Source of the DNA: DYRB01 sp963802205 | GTDB taxonomy: Bacteria; Pseudomonadota; Gammaproteobacteria; Chromatiales; Chromatiaceae | DNA length: 50,847 nucleotides | Direction: 5' to 3' | Assembly: GCA_963802205.1 (NCBI GenBank) | Contig: CAWDHW010000028.1 | Location: 1 to 50,847, forward strand | Shown: piece after piece, positions 18,012-26,499 of the stretch | Numbering within the stretch: position 1 is the stretch's first letter | Layout of the letters: every line of letters starts with the position of its first letter | Program-made: the position numbers and the translations under genes | The notes under the pieces: model-generated | The model's input: only the letters and a program-made list of their open reading frames with translations | Told to the model about the DNA's origin: nothing | The model's database searches: none

Positions 18012-19451
18012 TCACCCGGCCTTCCCCGGCCGTTCCAACCCCAACCGCTGCATCTTATTGCGCAACCCCAGGCGCGACAGGCCAAGCTCACGGGCGGCAC
18101 GGGAGATGTTGCCGTCGTGCCGGGCCAGGGTCTCGGCCAGGAGTTGCCCCTCCAGGGCATCGACCCGCCCACGCAGGCCGGTCGCGGCGCCTTCCCCCAG
18201 GGCGGCGCCGATCCCGGCCTGGCGGATGTGCGGGGCCAGCAGATCCGGGGTCAGAATGGGGCCATCGGAGAGGACCAGCATGCGCTGTATCTCGTTCTGC
18301 AACTCCCGTACATTGCCCGGCCAGGGGTAGGCGGCAAGGCAGTCCAGGGTGGCCGCGGCCAGGCCCTCCACCGGCCGGCCGAGGGCCGCGGCGGCATTGA
18401 TCAGGACCGACCCCGCCAGGGCCGGAATGTCCTGGGGTCGTTCCCGCAGGGGCGGCAGGCGCAGCGGGACCGTGGCCAGGCGATAGTAGAGATCTTCCCG
18501 GAAGCGGCCGGCCTTGACCTCGGCCTCCAGGTCGCGGTTTGTCGCCGTGATCAAGCGCACATCCACCCGAATCGGGCCTCGCCCCCCCACGGGCCGGCAC
18601 TCGCCCTCCTGGAGCACCCGCAGCAGCTTCACCTGAAAGGCCGGCGAGGTCTCGCCGATCTCGTCCAGGAACAGGGTCCCGCCGTCCGCCTGCTGGAAGA
18701 GCCCGATGCGGTCCTCGTGAGCCCCGGTGAAGGACCCGCGTTTGTGGCCGAACAGCTCGGACTCCAGCAGGCTATCCGGAAGGGCCCCGCAGTTCTCCAC
18801 CACGAATGCCCGCTCGGCCCTCGGACTCGCGTAATGGATGGCCCGCGCCAGCAGTTCCTTTCCGGTCCCTGACTCGCCGCACAATAGAACGGCCACGTCG
18901 AAGCGCGCCGCCCGCTCCACCAGGTCGCACACGGCCCCCATGGGGCTGCCAGGGGTGCGCACGATCCGATCAAGGGCAAAGGCGCGCTTGACTCGTTTGC
19001 GGGTCGCCTCCACCCGCCCGCGCAGCATCGGGACAGCCGCACGCAGCTCCACCGCCAGTTGGCAATTCTCTCGTTGCAGGCGATAGAGCTCGGCGGCGCG
19101 TTTCAGGGTCAGGAGCAACTGTTCCGGATGCCAGGGTTTCAACAGGTACTGATAGATGCCGGCCTCGTTGATGCCGGCGATGATGTCCTGACTGTCCGTG
19201 TATCCGGAGATGACGATACGCACACTGTCTGGCCAGTCCCGCTGGACCTCCTTGAGGAACTCAACCCCACTGACCCCGGGCATGCGTTGGTCGGTCAGGA
19301 CGATCTCGCAGGTTTGCCCCTCCAGGATGGCGCGGGCCTCGGCCGCGCCGGAGGCGGTAAAGACCTCGAAGTCCTCCTCCAGGGTACGGCGCAGGGACTC
19401 CTGGGAGCGGACCTCGTCATCGACGATCAGGACGCTGGGCAGACTCGGCAT
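18012..19451 (-). CDS. NtrC-family response regulator, HupR/HoxA-like
   Basis: 479 residues. Receiver domain with acidic pocket D11-D12 and phospho-acceptor D54 (LTDQRMPG). The stretch GYTDSQDIIAGINEAGIYQY followed by LLKPWHPEQLLLTLKRA resembles HupR/HoxA hydrogenase regulators. AAA+ domain with Walker A GESGTGKE, sigma-54 loop GSFTGA (normally GAFTGA) and DEIGE. C-terminal Fis-type helix-turn-helix ISRAARELGLSRLGLRNKMQ. No hydrogenase or kinase gene is nearby, so the target is unknown. A small His-rich ORF ends 6 bp upstream. Confidence 0.85.
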   Translation of the reverse strand: MPSLPSVLIVDDEVRSQESLRRTLEEDFEVFTASGAAEARAILEGQTCEIVLTDQRMPGVSGVEFLKEVQRDWPDSVRIVISGYTDSQDIIAGINEAGIYQYLLKPWHPEQLLLTLKRAAELYRLQRENCQLAVELRAAVPMLRGRVEATRKRVKRAFALDRIVRTPGSPMGAVCDLVERAARFDVAVLLCGESGTGKELLARAIHYASPRAERAFVVENCGALPDSLLESELFGHKRGSFTGAHEDRIGLFQQADGGTLFLDEIGETSPAFQVKLLRVLQEGECRPVGGRGPIRVDVRLITATNRDLEAEVKAGRFREDLYYRLATVPLRLPPLRERPQDIPALAGSVLINAAAALGRPVEGLAAATLDCLAAYPWPGNVRELQNEIQRMLVLSDGPILTPDLLAPHIRQAGIGAALGEGAATGLRGRVDALEGQLLAETLARHDGNISRAARELGLSRLGLRNKMQRLGLERPGKAG

Positions 19452-19457
19452 GGGTCC

Positions 19458-19589
19458 TTAATCCGCCGGGACTACCCAACCCAATTCGCGGTGAACGGCC
19501 AGGTGCCGCGGCGTCTGGGCGCGGGGCATTTTGTGCACATGATGGCGGGCGACGTGGTCACTGTGATCGAAGCCGTCGAAGTCGGTCAT
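19458..19589 (-). CDS. possible small His-rich protein upstream of the regulator
   Basis: 43 codons starting MTDFDGFDHSDHVARHHVHK. Seven of 43 residues are His. G/C-ending codons dominate. The stop lies 6 bp before the regulator start, consistent with coupling. It is too short for family assignment; metal binding or a leader peptide are guesses. The opposite strand is also open here (19059-19709), so coding is not certain. Confidence 0.35.
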   Translation of the reverse strand: MTDFDGFDHSDHVARHHVHKMPRAQTPRHLAVHRELGWVVPAD

Positions 19590-19771
19590 GGTCCTGGCCC
19601 TGCTGCATCGCGACATTGTGACCGCCCCATGCGGCCTTGTCTCCCCGCAACCGAACGGGGCCTGTGGGGGTTTCGTCGAAGGTGTCCATCTGGCCACCGG
19701 TTACACTAGTAACCCGAGCCGCGTCGCTGCGGCGCACAGCCCTAATCAACCCATCACCGGGAGCAACCGCC
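19590..19771. other. intergenic, short palindrome
   Basis: About 180 bp. Contains GGTTAC-ACTA-GTAACC (19699-19714), a short hairpin, upstream of the small ORF at 19772. No other signal recognised. Confidence 0.3.
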
Positions 19772-19951
19772 ATGCGCATCGTCGAGGCCGAACGCCAATT
19801 GATCGAAGACCTGCTGGGGGAGACCCACGTCACGGCCAGCAAGATACAGAGCGAGGCAACCATCCGTGCCGGACACCACGAGACCCTTGGCAAGGTGGTC
19901 ATCGTCCAGTACCCAACCGGGCGCGGGGTCATCATCGAGGTCGACGAATAG
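19772..19951 (+). CDS. small protein of unknown function
   Basis: 59 residues starting MRIVEAERQLIEDLLGETHV and ending GRGVIIEVDE. The start has GGGAG upstream with good spacing. The alternating hydrophobic/charged pattern (VVIVQYPTGRGVIIEVDE) suggests a small alpha-beta fold. Not recognised. It meets the acetolactate synthase gene tail to tail with a 22-bp gap. Confidence 0.5.
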   Translation: MRIVEAERQLIEDLLGETHVTASKIQSEATIRAGHHETLGKVVIVQYPTGRGVIIEVDE

Positions 19952-19973
19952 CCCGACCACCGAAGCCCTGCCC

Positions 19974-21719
19974 TTATGCCTCGATCATTTGCCCCAGGGT
20001 GTGCCCGGGGCGGACCATGGGCAGGACGTTCTCGGCCTTGTCGATCCAGACATCCACCAGCACGGGGCCTGGTTCGGCCAGGGCCGCGGCGATCCCATCC
20101 CGCAAGCTGGCAGGGTCGCGGATACGCTGGGTCTTGAGACGGGGATAGACGTAGCGCAGGCCAGTCAGGTTGGGAATCTGGCGGCGACAGGATTGGTCCA
20201 TGTCGGTGCAGTCGGCATCGCACTCACTGGTGCGCGCCAGGCAGGTCTCGTAGTGATGGCCATCGTCCATCATGTCCTCCCACTGCCGCACCATGCCCAG
20301 GAAGCTGTTGTTGAGCACAAACATCTTGAGCGGGATGCGGTTAGCGACGACGGTGCCGAGTTCCTGGATGTTCATCTGGAAACTGCCATCGCCGTCGATC
20401 AGGACGACCGGGCGGCTGGGGTCCGCGAACCAGGCCCCGATGGCCGCAGGCAGCCCGAAGCCCATAGTCCCCAGGCCCCCCGAGCTCACCCACTGGCGCG
20501 GGCGGCAGAAACGGTAGAATTGGGCAGCCCACATCTGGTGCTGGCCGACCCCGGTCACCAGGGTCGCGTCGCCCCCGGTCAGCTCGGAGATGACCTCGAT
20601 GGTCGCCTGGGGCTTGACGTGGCCAAGATCCAGGGAGGGCCTGGGGGTAAAGCCACGCCAGGCGGCGATCTGGGCCATCCAGTCCGCATGAGATGCGCTG
20701 CGTCCGCTGCCCAGGGCATAGTCCAGAAAGCTGTCGAGCCCGGCCACAAGGTTGAGGTCCGTGGCCACCGTCTTGTCGATCTCCGAGGGGTCTATGTCCA
20801 CATGGATGATGCGCTTGCCAGCGGCGAAGTCTCGCACGGCCACTCGATCATCGAAGCGCCCGCCGAGCGTCAGGATCAGATCGGCATCGCGCAGGGCATA
20901 GTTGGCCGGGATGGTCCCGTGCATCCCCGGCATCCCCAGGTTGTGGGGCTGATCGAAGGGGACGGCGCCCAGTGCGTTGAAGGTGGTCGTCACCGGACAA
21001 TCGAAGGCCGCGACGAAGCGGCACAGGGCGGCGGAGGCCCCAGCATGGATGATGCCCCCGCCGGCCTTGACCACAGGGCGCTGCGCGGCGACCAGGGCGT
21101 CGAGGATGGCATCCGCCGCGGCGCGGTCGAAGGGACGGGACTCACGATGGCGCTTGACCCGCGGATGCTGCTCACCGACCCGGGCGAGCTGCACATCCTT
21201 GCAGATGTCCACCACCACGGGCCCGGGCCGCCCGGTCTGAGCCAGGGCATAGGCCTCGCGCAGGACCCAACCGAGGTCGGCCACGTCCTTGACCAGGTAG
21301 TTGTGCTTGGAAATGGGGCGGGTGACGCCGACGGTGTCCACCTCCTGGAAGGCATCGGTCCCGATGGCCCCGCTGGGCACCTGGCCGGTGATGAACAGCG
21401 TCGGGATCGAATCCTTGTAGGCATCGGCAATGGGGGTGGTGAGGTTGGTGGCCCCGGGCCCCGAGGTCGCCAACGCGACCCCTACCCGACCGCTGACCCG
21501 GGCATAGCCCTCGGCCGCGTGCCCTGCCCCACCCTCCTGGCGGCAGAGGATGAACTTCGGGCAGGGATCGCCGCGGCGCATGCGCTTGTTCAGCTCCACG
21601 TGGAGCGGGATCACGGCCCCACCGGTGTGGCCGAAGATGATCTCGACGCCAAGTTCGGTCAGGATGTCGAAGAACAGGGCCGCGCCGGTGATGGGGTCTG
21701 GGTGGGTCTCGGTGGCCAT
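19974..21719 (-). CDS. ilvB: acetolactate synthase-like large subunit with a four-Cys insertion
   Basis: 581-residue TPP/FAD enzyme. The TPP-activating Glu is E62 (CRQEGGAGHAAEGYARVSG). GPGATNLTTPIADAYKDSIP, the central GGRFDDRV and LIDGDGSFQMNIQELGT (TPP-Mg2+ motif GDG...N) are canonical. After NNSFLGMVRQWEDMM, where other acetolactate synthases continue into the closing helix, there is ETCLARTSECDADCTDMDQS followed by C: Cys 493, 500, 504 and 511. Normally it makes acetolactate for Val/Leu/Ile synthesis. No ilvN regulatory subunit or ilvC adjoins, so it may be an orphan isozyme with a different role. Confidence 0.85.
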   Translation of the reverse strand: MATETHPDPITGAALFFDILTELGVEIIFGHTGGAVIPLHVELNKRMRRGDPCPKFILCRQEGGAGHAAEGYARVSGRVGVALATSGPGATNLTTPIADAYKDSIPTLFITGQVPSGAIGTDAFQEVDTVGVTRPISKHNYLVKDVADLGWVLREAYALAQTGRPGPVVVDICKDVQLARVGEQHPRVKRHRESRPFDRAAADAILDALVAAQRPVVKAGGGIIHAGASAALCRFVAAFDCPVTTTFNALGAVPFDQPHNLGMPGMHGTIPANYALRDADLILTLGGRFDDRVAVRDFAAGKRIIHVDIDPSEIDKTVATDLNLVAGLDSFLDYALGSGRSASHADWMAQIAAWRGFTPRPSLDLGHVKPQATIEVISELTGGDATLVTGVGQHQMWAAQFYRFCRPRQWVSSGGLGTMGFGLPAAIGAWFADPSRPVVLIDGDGSFQMNIQELGTVVANRIPLKMFVLNNSFLGMVRQWEDMMDDGHHYETCLARTSECDADCTDMDQSCRRQIPNLTGLRYVYPRLKTQRIRDPASLRDGIAAALAEPGPVLVDVWIDKAENVLPMVRPGHTLGQMIEA

Positions 21720-22010
21720 GGGATACTGCCGGGTCAGGTGCTGGACAGGTCGGTCATGATACCCCCAGCCCCGGGGCCTTGGGCACCTGCGGCAGGCGGA
21801 CCGCCAGTTCGGAATAGAGAGCGCGCGCACCCGTTGTGCCCGCGCGCCGCGTGGAACCATTGCCTTTGGCACACAGAGCCCACCCGGCCTACCGCGTGTC
21901 CGTCTGTATGGGGAGCAAAGCGCCTGTTACTGGTCACCGATCGCCGACTAGAGTATCCGTCCCAATCGGCTCGCCGACGCGCTTAGTGCCGACCAGGCGA
22001 CATGCCCCGC
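21720..22010. other. intergenic between divergent acetolactate synthase and maeB genes
   Basis: About 290 bp containing the upstream regions of both genes. No convincing ribosome site precedes the acetolactate synthase ATG. Copy C of the structured repeat follows directly. I see no other gene. Confidence 0.35.
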
Positions 22011-22114
22011 CATTTTCAACGGCTGTAAGCCGTTGAAAATGGAGCGCCCCGGGAGTCGCGCCTCGCGGGGCGCGAGCTGACTAAAGCCAAGGATGGCTTT
22101 AGTCAGCGTCTCCC
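22011..22114. repeat. structured repeat, copy C (inverted, diverged, three hairpins)
   Basis: Read on the minus strand it aligns with the first three hairpins of copies A and B. Stem 1: GCTGACTAAAGCCA / TGGCTTTAGTCAGC, loop TCCT. Stem 2: GCGCCCCGCGAG / CTCCCGGGGCGC with the same GCGCGA loop. Stem 3: CATTTTCAACGGCT / AGCCGTTGAAAATG. Most differences from copy A are paired, preserving the helices. Stems 4 and 5 are missing. It lies 44 bp upstream of maeB. Confidence 0.85.
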
Positions 22115-22157
22115 TTGGGGTACCCTTCCTTTCGTTAATTTGTGAGTTGACACTGTA

Positions 22158-24525
22158 ATGGCCCAAAACCTGTCCACCGCCGAGCAGGCGTTGCGCGAAG
22201 CTGCCCGGGATTACCACCGCAGCCCCAGCCGGGGCAAGATCGCCGTCACGCCCACCAAACCGCTGTCAAACCAGCGGGACCTATCGTTGGCCTACTCGCC
22301 CGGCGTGGCTTACCCCTGTCTTGATATCCAGGCCAACCCGGCGCTCGCGGCGGAGTACACCGTCACGCGGGAATCTGGTGGGGGTGGTGACCAACGGCAC
22401 GGCCGTGCTCGGCCTGGGGGACATTGGCCCACTGGCCAGCAAACCCGTCATGGAGGGCAAGGGCTGCCTCTTCAAGAAATTCGCGGGCATCGATGTGTTC
22501 GATATCGAGCTCGCCGAGCGCGACCCGGACAAGCTGGTGGAGATCATTGCCGCGCTAGAACCAACGCTGGGCGGCATCAACCTTGAAGACATCAAAGCGC
22601 CGGAATGCTTCTATATCGAGCGCGAGCTTAGCAAGCGCATGAACATCCCCGTGTTTCATGACGATCAGCACGGCACGGCCATCATCTCCAGCGCCGCACT
22701 GCTCAACGCTCTGGAACTGGTGGGTAAAGACATCGGCACCGTGACACTGGCCGTCTCAGGTGCCGGTGCGGCGGCGCTGGCCTGTGTGGACGTGATGGTC
22801 GGCCTGGGGGTGAAGCGCGAGCATGTTTTCATGGTCGATTCCAAGGGCGTGATCTACGAAGGCCGCCCTGGCGGGTTCGACGCATCCAAGGCCCGTTACG
22901 CGCAACCGACCGATGCCCGCACCCTGGGCGATGTCGTCAAGGGCGCCGATGTCTTTCTGGGTTGTTCCGCCCCCGGCGTGCTGACCGTGGACATGGTGAA
23001 AACCATGGCCGAGAAGCCCATCATCCTGGCCCTGGCCAACCCGGAACCCGAAATTCGCCCGGAGTTGGCCAAGGCCGCACGACCCGACTGCATTATCGCC
23101 ACCGGTCGCTCTGACTACCCGAATCAGGTCAACAACGTCCTGTGCTTCCCCTACATCTTTCGCGGCGCACTCGACTGTGGTGCCACCAAAATCACCCCAG
23201 AGATGAAACTCGCTTGCGTCCGCCAGATCGCCGATCTGGCCAAGAGCGAGACCAGCGATGAAGTGGCGGCCGCCTACGCCGGGCAGGACCTGAGCTTCGG
23301 CCCCGAGTATCTGATCCCCAAGCCTTTCGACACGCGCCTGATCCTGCGGATTGCGCCCGCCGTGGCCCAAGCCGCCGCCGACTCCGGGGTGGCCACCCGC
23401 CCCATTGCCGACATGCAGGCCTACAAGGAGAGCCTGTCCCTGTTCGTTTACCAGACCGGCATCCTCATGCGCCCGATTGTCAACGCCGCCAAGGCCGTGC
23501 CTGACGTCAGAAAGCGTGTGGCCTTCGCCGACGGCGAGGACGAACGGGCCCTGCGTGCCGCCCAAATGGCGCTTGACGATCGCCTGGCCCGGCCAATCCT
23601 GATCGGACGTCCCGCCGTGATCGAGGCCCGCATCGAGAAGGCCGGCCTACGCATGCGCCTCGGGGAGGATGTAGAAAACGTCAACCCCGCACACGACCCG
23701 CGCTTCCACCAGTACTGGGAGCATTATCACCAACTCATGGGCCGTGACGGCGCCACGCCTGAGGTGGCAAAGGCCGCGGTGCGGCGCTCCAACACCATCA
23801 TCGCCTCGCTCATGGTCGCCCTGGACCACGCCGACGCCATGATCTGCGGCCTGGCGGGCAGCTATGAGACCCATCTCGAACGCATCCACAGCATCATCGG
23901 CCTGGAGCCTGGCGTGAGCAATTACGCCGCCCTCAATGCGCTGATGACGGACCGCGGGCCGCTTTTCATTGCCGACACCTATGTGAATGAAGACCCCGGC
24001 GCACCGCAACTGGCCGAGATTGCCTGGATGGCCGCGCAGGAGATGCAGCGCTTTGGTCTGCCGGCCAAGGTGGCCTTTTTGTCGCATTCCAGCTTCGGCT
24101 CATCCAGGCGTGCCTCTGCCAAGAAGATGCGTCTGGCGCGCGACCTGTTCGTAGCCAGCCACCCCGGCATCGAATGTGATGGCGAATTGCACGGCGATGC
24201 CGCGCTGGAAGAAAACATCCGTCGCCGCTACCTTCCGAACGCTACCCTCAGCGGCTCGGCGAACCTGCTGATCTGCCCCAACCTGGATGCCGCCAACATC
24301 CTCTACAACGTGCTCAAGACCACCACCAGCGGCGGCGTGACGGTGGGCCCGATCCTGATGGGCGCGGCCGCCGCGGCCTGCATCCTCACCCCCGCCGCCA
24401 CCGTGCGCCGCACGCTGAATATGACCGCCCTGGCCGTAGCGAGCGCGGCGGCTAGGCGACACGCACCTCATGCCTTGCAAGCAAAGACCATCGAGGGCAC
24501 AGCGACATTGCCAAGCCCAGCCTAA
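22158..24525 (+). CDS. maeB: NADP-dependent malic enzyme with phosphotransacetylase-like domain (one frameshift)
   Basis: Cytoplasmic MaeB, about 780 residues: malate to pyruvate plus CO2. The N-terminus in frame 22158 has REAARDYHRSPSRGKIAVTP and SLAYSPGVA. The next frame continues GNLVGVVTNGTAVLGLGDIG, then DDQHGTAIISSAALLNAL (metal site) and the NADP fold VSGAGAAALACVDVMVGLG. The C-terminal half is the regulatory PTA-like domain (RVAFADGEDERALRAAQ to GPILMGAAAAACIL). An extra base near 22,365 (ACC-GTCACGC where ACC-GCACGC is expected) breaks the frame. The stop TAA abuts repeat copy B. With pckA it forms a C3/C4 interconversion pair. Confidence 0.9.
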
Positions 24526-24678
24526 GGAGACGCTGATTAAATGCCATCCTGGCATTTAATCAGCTCGCACTTCGCGAGGCGCGACTCGCGAAGTGCTCCA
24601 TTTTCAGACGCTTAGGCGCTTGAAAATGCTGGGCCATCCCTGGCCCAGACGGGAAACGCTGAATACTTCAGCGTTTCC
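24526..24678. repeat. five-hairpin structured repeat, copy B
   Basis: Near-identical to copy A. It fills the whole gap between the maeB stop (24523-24525) and the pckA stop (24679-24681), which converge on it. All five stems are present; stem 3 has two mismatched positions (CAGACGC against GCGCTTG). A plausible bidirectional transcription terminator or mRNA end-stabiliser. Confidence 0.9.
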
Positions 24679-26274
24679 CTAACTCGGGCAGCCCTCGGGC
24701 ATTTCGCTCTGCCGCTTCGGTCCGGCGTCCCGGATCGTTGCGGATACAGTGCCAAACTTTTTGTCCCAGTTGTTTTGGAACTTTTTCACAAGGGCCGCAA
24801 GCGTGCTGTCATACGCCTGCTTATCATCCCACATCTCCCGCGGGTGGAAATGCCGCGGTTGCACACCACGCACACACTCTGGCACGTCGAGGTTGAGAGT
24901 ATCCATGTGCCAGTGGGGTGTATTCGCGAGGTCACCACGCAAGACCGCATGAATCATCGCGCGGCTCGTCGCAATACTGTATCTCCTTCCATCCATATGA
25001 CCGTAGGGCCCCCCCGTCCATCCGGTGTTTACAAGGTATACCGGCACCTTGTGCTTGCGGATCATGTCCTGAAAGAGCCCCGCATATACCTCCGGCTTGT
25101 GCGGGAAGAAAGCGGCTCCGAAAAATGCGCTGAAGGTTTCCGAGATTGCGCTCGTGGCGCCTACGACCGTACTCCCGACCTGTGCCGTATACCCACTCAG
25201 ATAGTGGTACACGGCCTGCTCCGGCGACAGTCGAGCCACAGGTGGCATCACCCCGTGCGCATCGCAGGTAAGAAAGATGATTGCCGAAGGATGCGATGCC
25301 CTGTTCTGTCGATCGCGATTACTGATGTGATCCCGCGGATAAGCGCCCCGCGTGTTTTCGGTGATCGATCCATCGTCGAAGTTGGGGCGACGTAAATCAT
25401 CCATGACAACATTCTCCGTGAGGGCGGCTCGGATCGCCTCCCAAATGATCGGCTCGCGCTCTTCCGTAAGCCCGATGAGCTTCGGATAGCACCCGCCTTC
25501 GACGTTCGAGACGCCCTCAGGCGACCATACATGCTCGTCGTCGCCGATCATGGCCCGAATCGTGTCTGACCCAAGCGTCGTCTTGCCTGTACCCGAGAGT
25601 CCGAACAGCAGCGCGACGTCGCCGTTCTCGCCAACATTTGCGGCACAGTGCATGGGAAGGGCATGGCGGAGGGGCATGAGGAAGTTCATGACCGTAAATA
25701 CCGCTTTCTTCATCTCGCCCGCGTACAAGAGGCCTGCGATGAGGATACGTCGCGCATCGAAGTCGATAAAGAGCGAGCTATCGCTGCGCACACCATCGCT
25801 CGCGGGGTTTGAGTGAAAGGACGGCACATTCAGTATCGTCCATTCAGGCATCTCCGGCGTACCCGCGTCACGGATAAAAAGGTAGTGTGCGAAGAGCGCA
25901 TGCCACGCATACTTGGTATACACCGTGAGGCGTATGGAGTACTTGGGGTCTGCACCCGCCCGTAGGCGTTGCAGAAAGAGTGGCTTCGGCAGCTTTTGCA
26001 CATGCTCCCATGCACGCTCCCACATCCGCTCGAACGCATCACGCTCGTAGGGCTGGTTGATAGGCCCCCAGTCGATGAGAGCGTCGTTCGTACCGCGCAC
26101 AATGTAACGATCCAGCGGTGAACGCCCTGTCCGCTTGCCGGTGAAGACATTGATGGCACCATTTGCAGCAAGCCGCGCCTGGGTGGTGCCACGGTGCTCA
26201 TGACGCAAAATGTGCTCGATCAGTTCTTGCTCTGTCGTGACATCACGACAGACGATACTCGGAAGCATGTCCAT
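24679..26274 (-). CDS. pckA: phosphoenolpyruvate carboxykinase (ATP)
   Basis: 531 residues, normal for ATP-PEPCK (oxaloacetate + ATP to PEP + CO2). Signatures: FTGKRTGRSPLDRYIV, the kinase-1a P-loop LLFGLSGTGKTTLGSD, the metal-binding EGGCYPKLIGL (after WSPEGVSNV), TENTRGAYPRDHISN, and the adenine region LVNTGWTGGPYG. Base composition is clearly lower in G+C than the flanking genes and codon choice is more mixed, suggesting acquisition by transfer. Together with maeB it controls the malate/oxaloacetate to pyruvate/PEP node. The stop codon overlaps the end of repeat copy B. Confidence 0.95.
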   Translation of the reverse strand: MDMLPSIVCRDVTTEQELIEHILRHEHRGTTQARLAANGAINVFTGKRTGRSPLDRYIVRGTNDALIDWGPINQPYERDAFERMWERAWEHVQKLPKPLFLQRLRAGADPKYSIRLTVYTKYAWHALFAHYLFIRDAGTPEMPEWTILNVPSFHSNPASDGVRSDSSLFIDFDARRILIAGLLYAGEMKKAVFTVMNFLMPLRHALPMHCAANVGENGDVALLFGLSGTGKTTLGSDTIRAMIGDDEHVWSPEGVSNVEGGCYPKLIGLTEEREPIIWEAIRAALTENVVMDDLRRPNFDDGSITENTRGAYPRDHISNRDRQNRASHPSAIIFLTCDAHGVMPPVARLSPEQAVYHYLSGYTAQVGSTVVGATSAISETFSAFFGAAFFPHKPEVYAGLFQDMIRKHKVPVYLVNTGWTGGPYGHMDGRRYSIATSRAMIHAVLRGDLANTPHWHMDTLNLDVPECVRGVQPRHFHPREMWDDKQAYDSTLAALVKKFQNNWDKKFGTVSATIRDAGPKRQSEMPEGCPS

Positions 26275-26499
26275 GCGGGCCTCCTATGGATTGTTCAGGG
26301 CTCTCTTCCGTTTGGTGTGGGCGAAGAGTCTAGTGCCATTGATTTAGGATGACGGTATCGCACACGCCTTGAACTTGAAGGGAGAGCCTGGGATGTGGAT
26401 GAGTTTTCCGGCGACCAGGTAAGCGATGGCGATCAGGTGCTTGGTCTCCCCGACCCGGGTTTCTGCGGCCATCGAGACCCATCGCCGCGCCCTGCGAGC
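26275..26499. other. intergenic, no recognised gene
   Basis: About 225 bp upstream of pckA and downstream of the carbon-uptake operon. A short minus-strand open stretch reads GETKHLIAIAYLVAGKLIHI, possibly a gene remnant; not recognised. No clear terminator for the long operon. Confidence 0.3.

Noticed and set aside
22011..24678. maeB bracketed by inverted repeat copies C and B as a composite transposon
   Set aside because: The two copies have different stem sequences and different lengths, and there is no transposase or target-site duplication.
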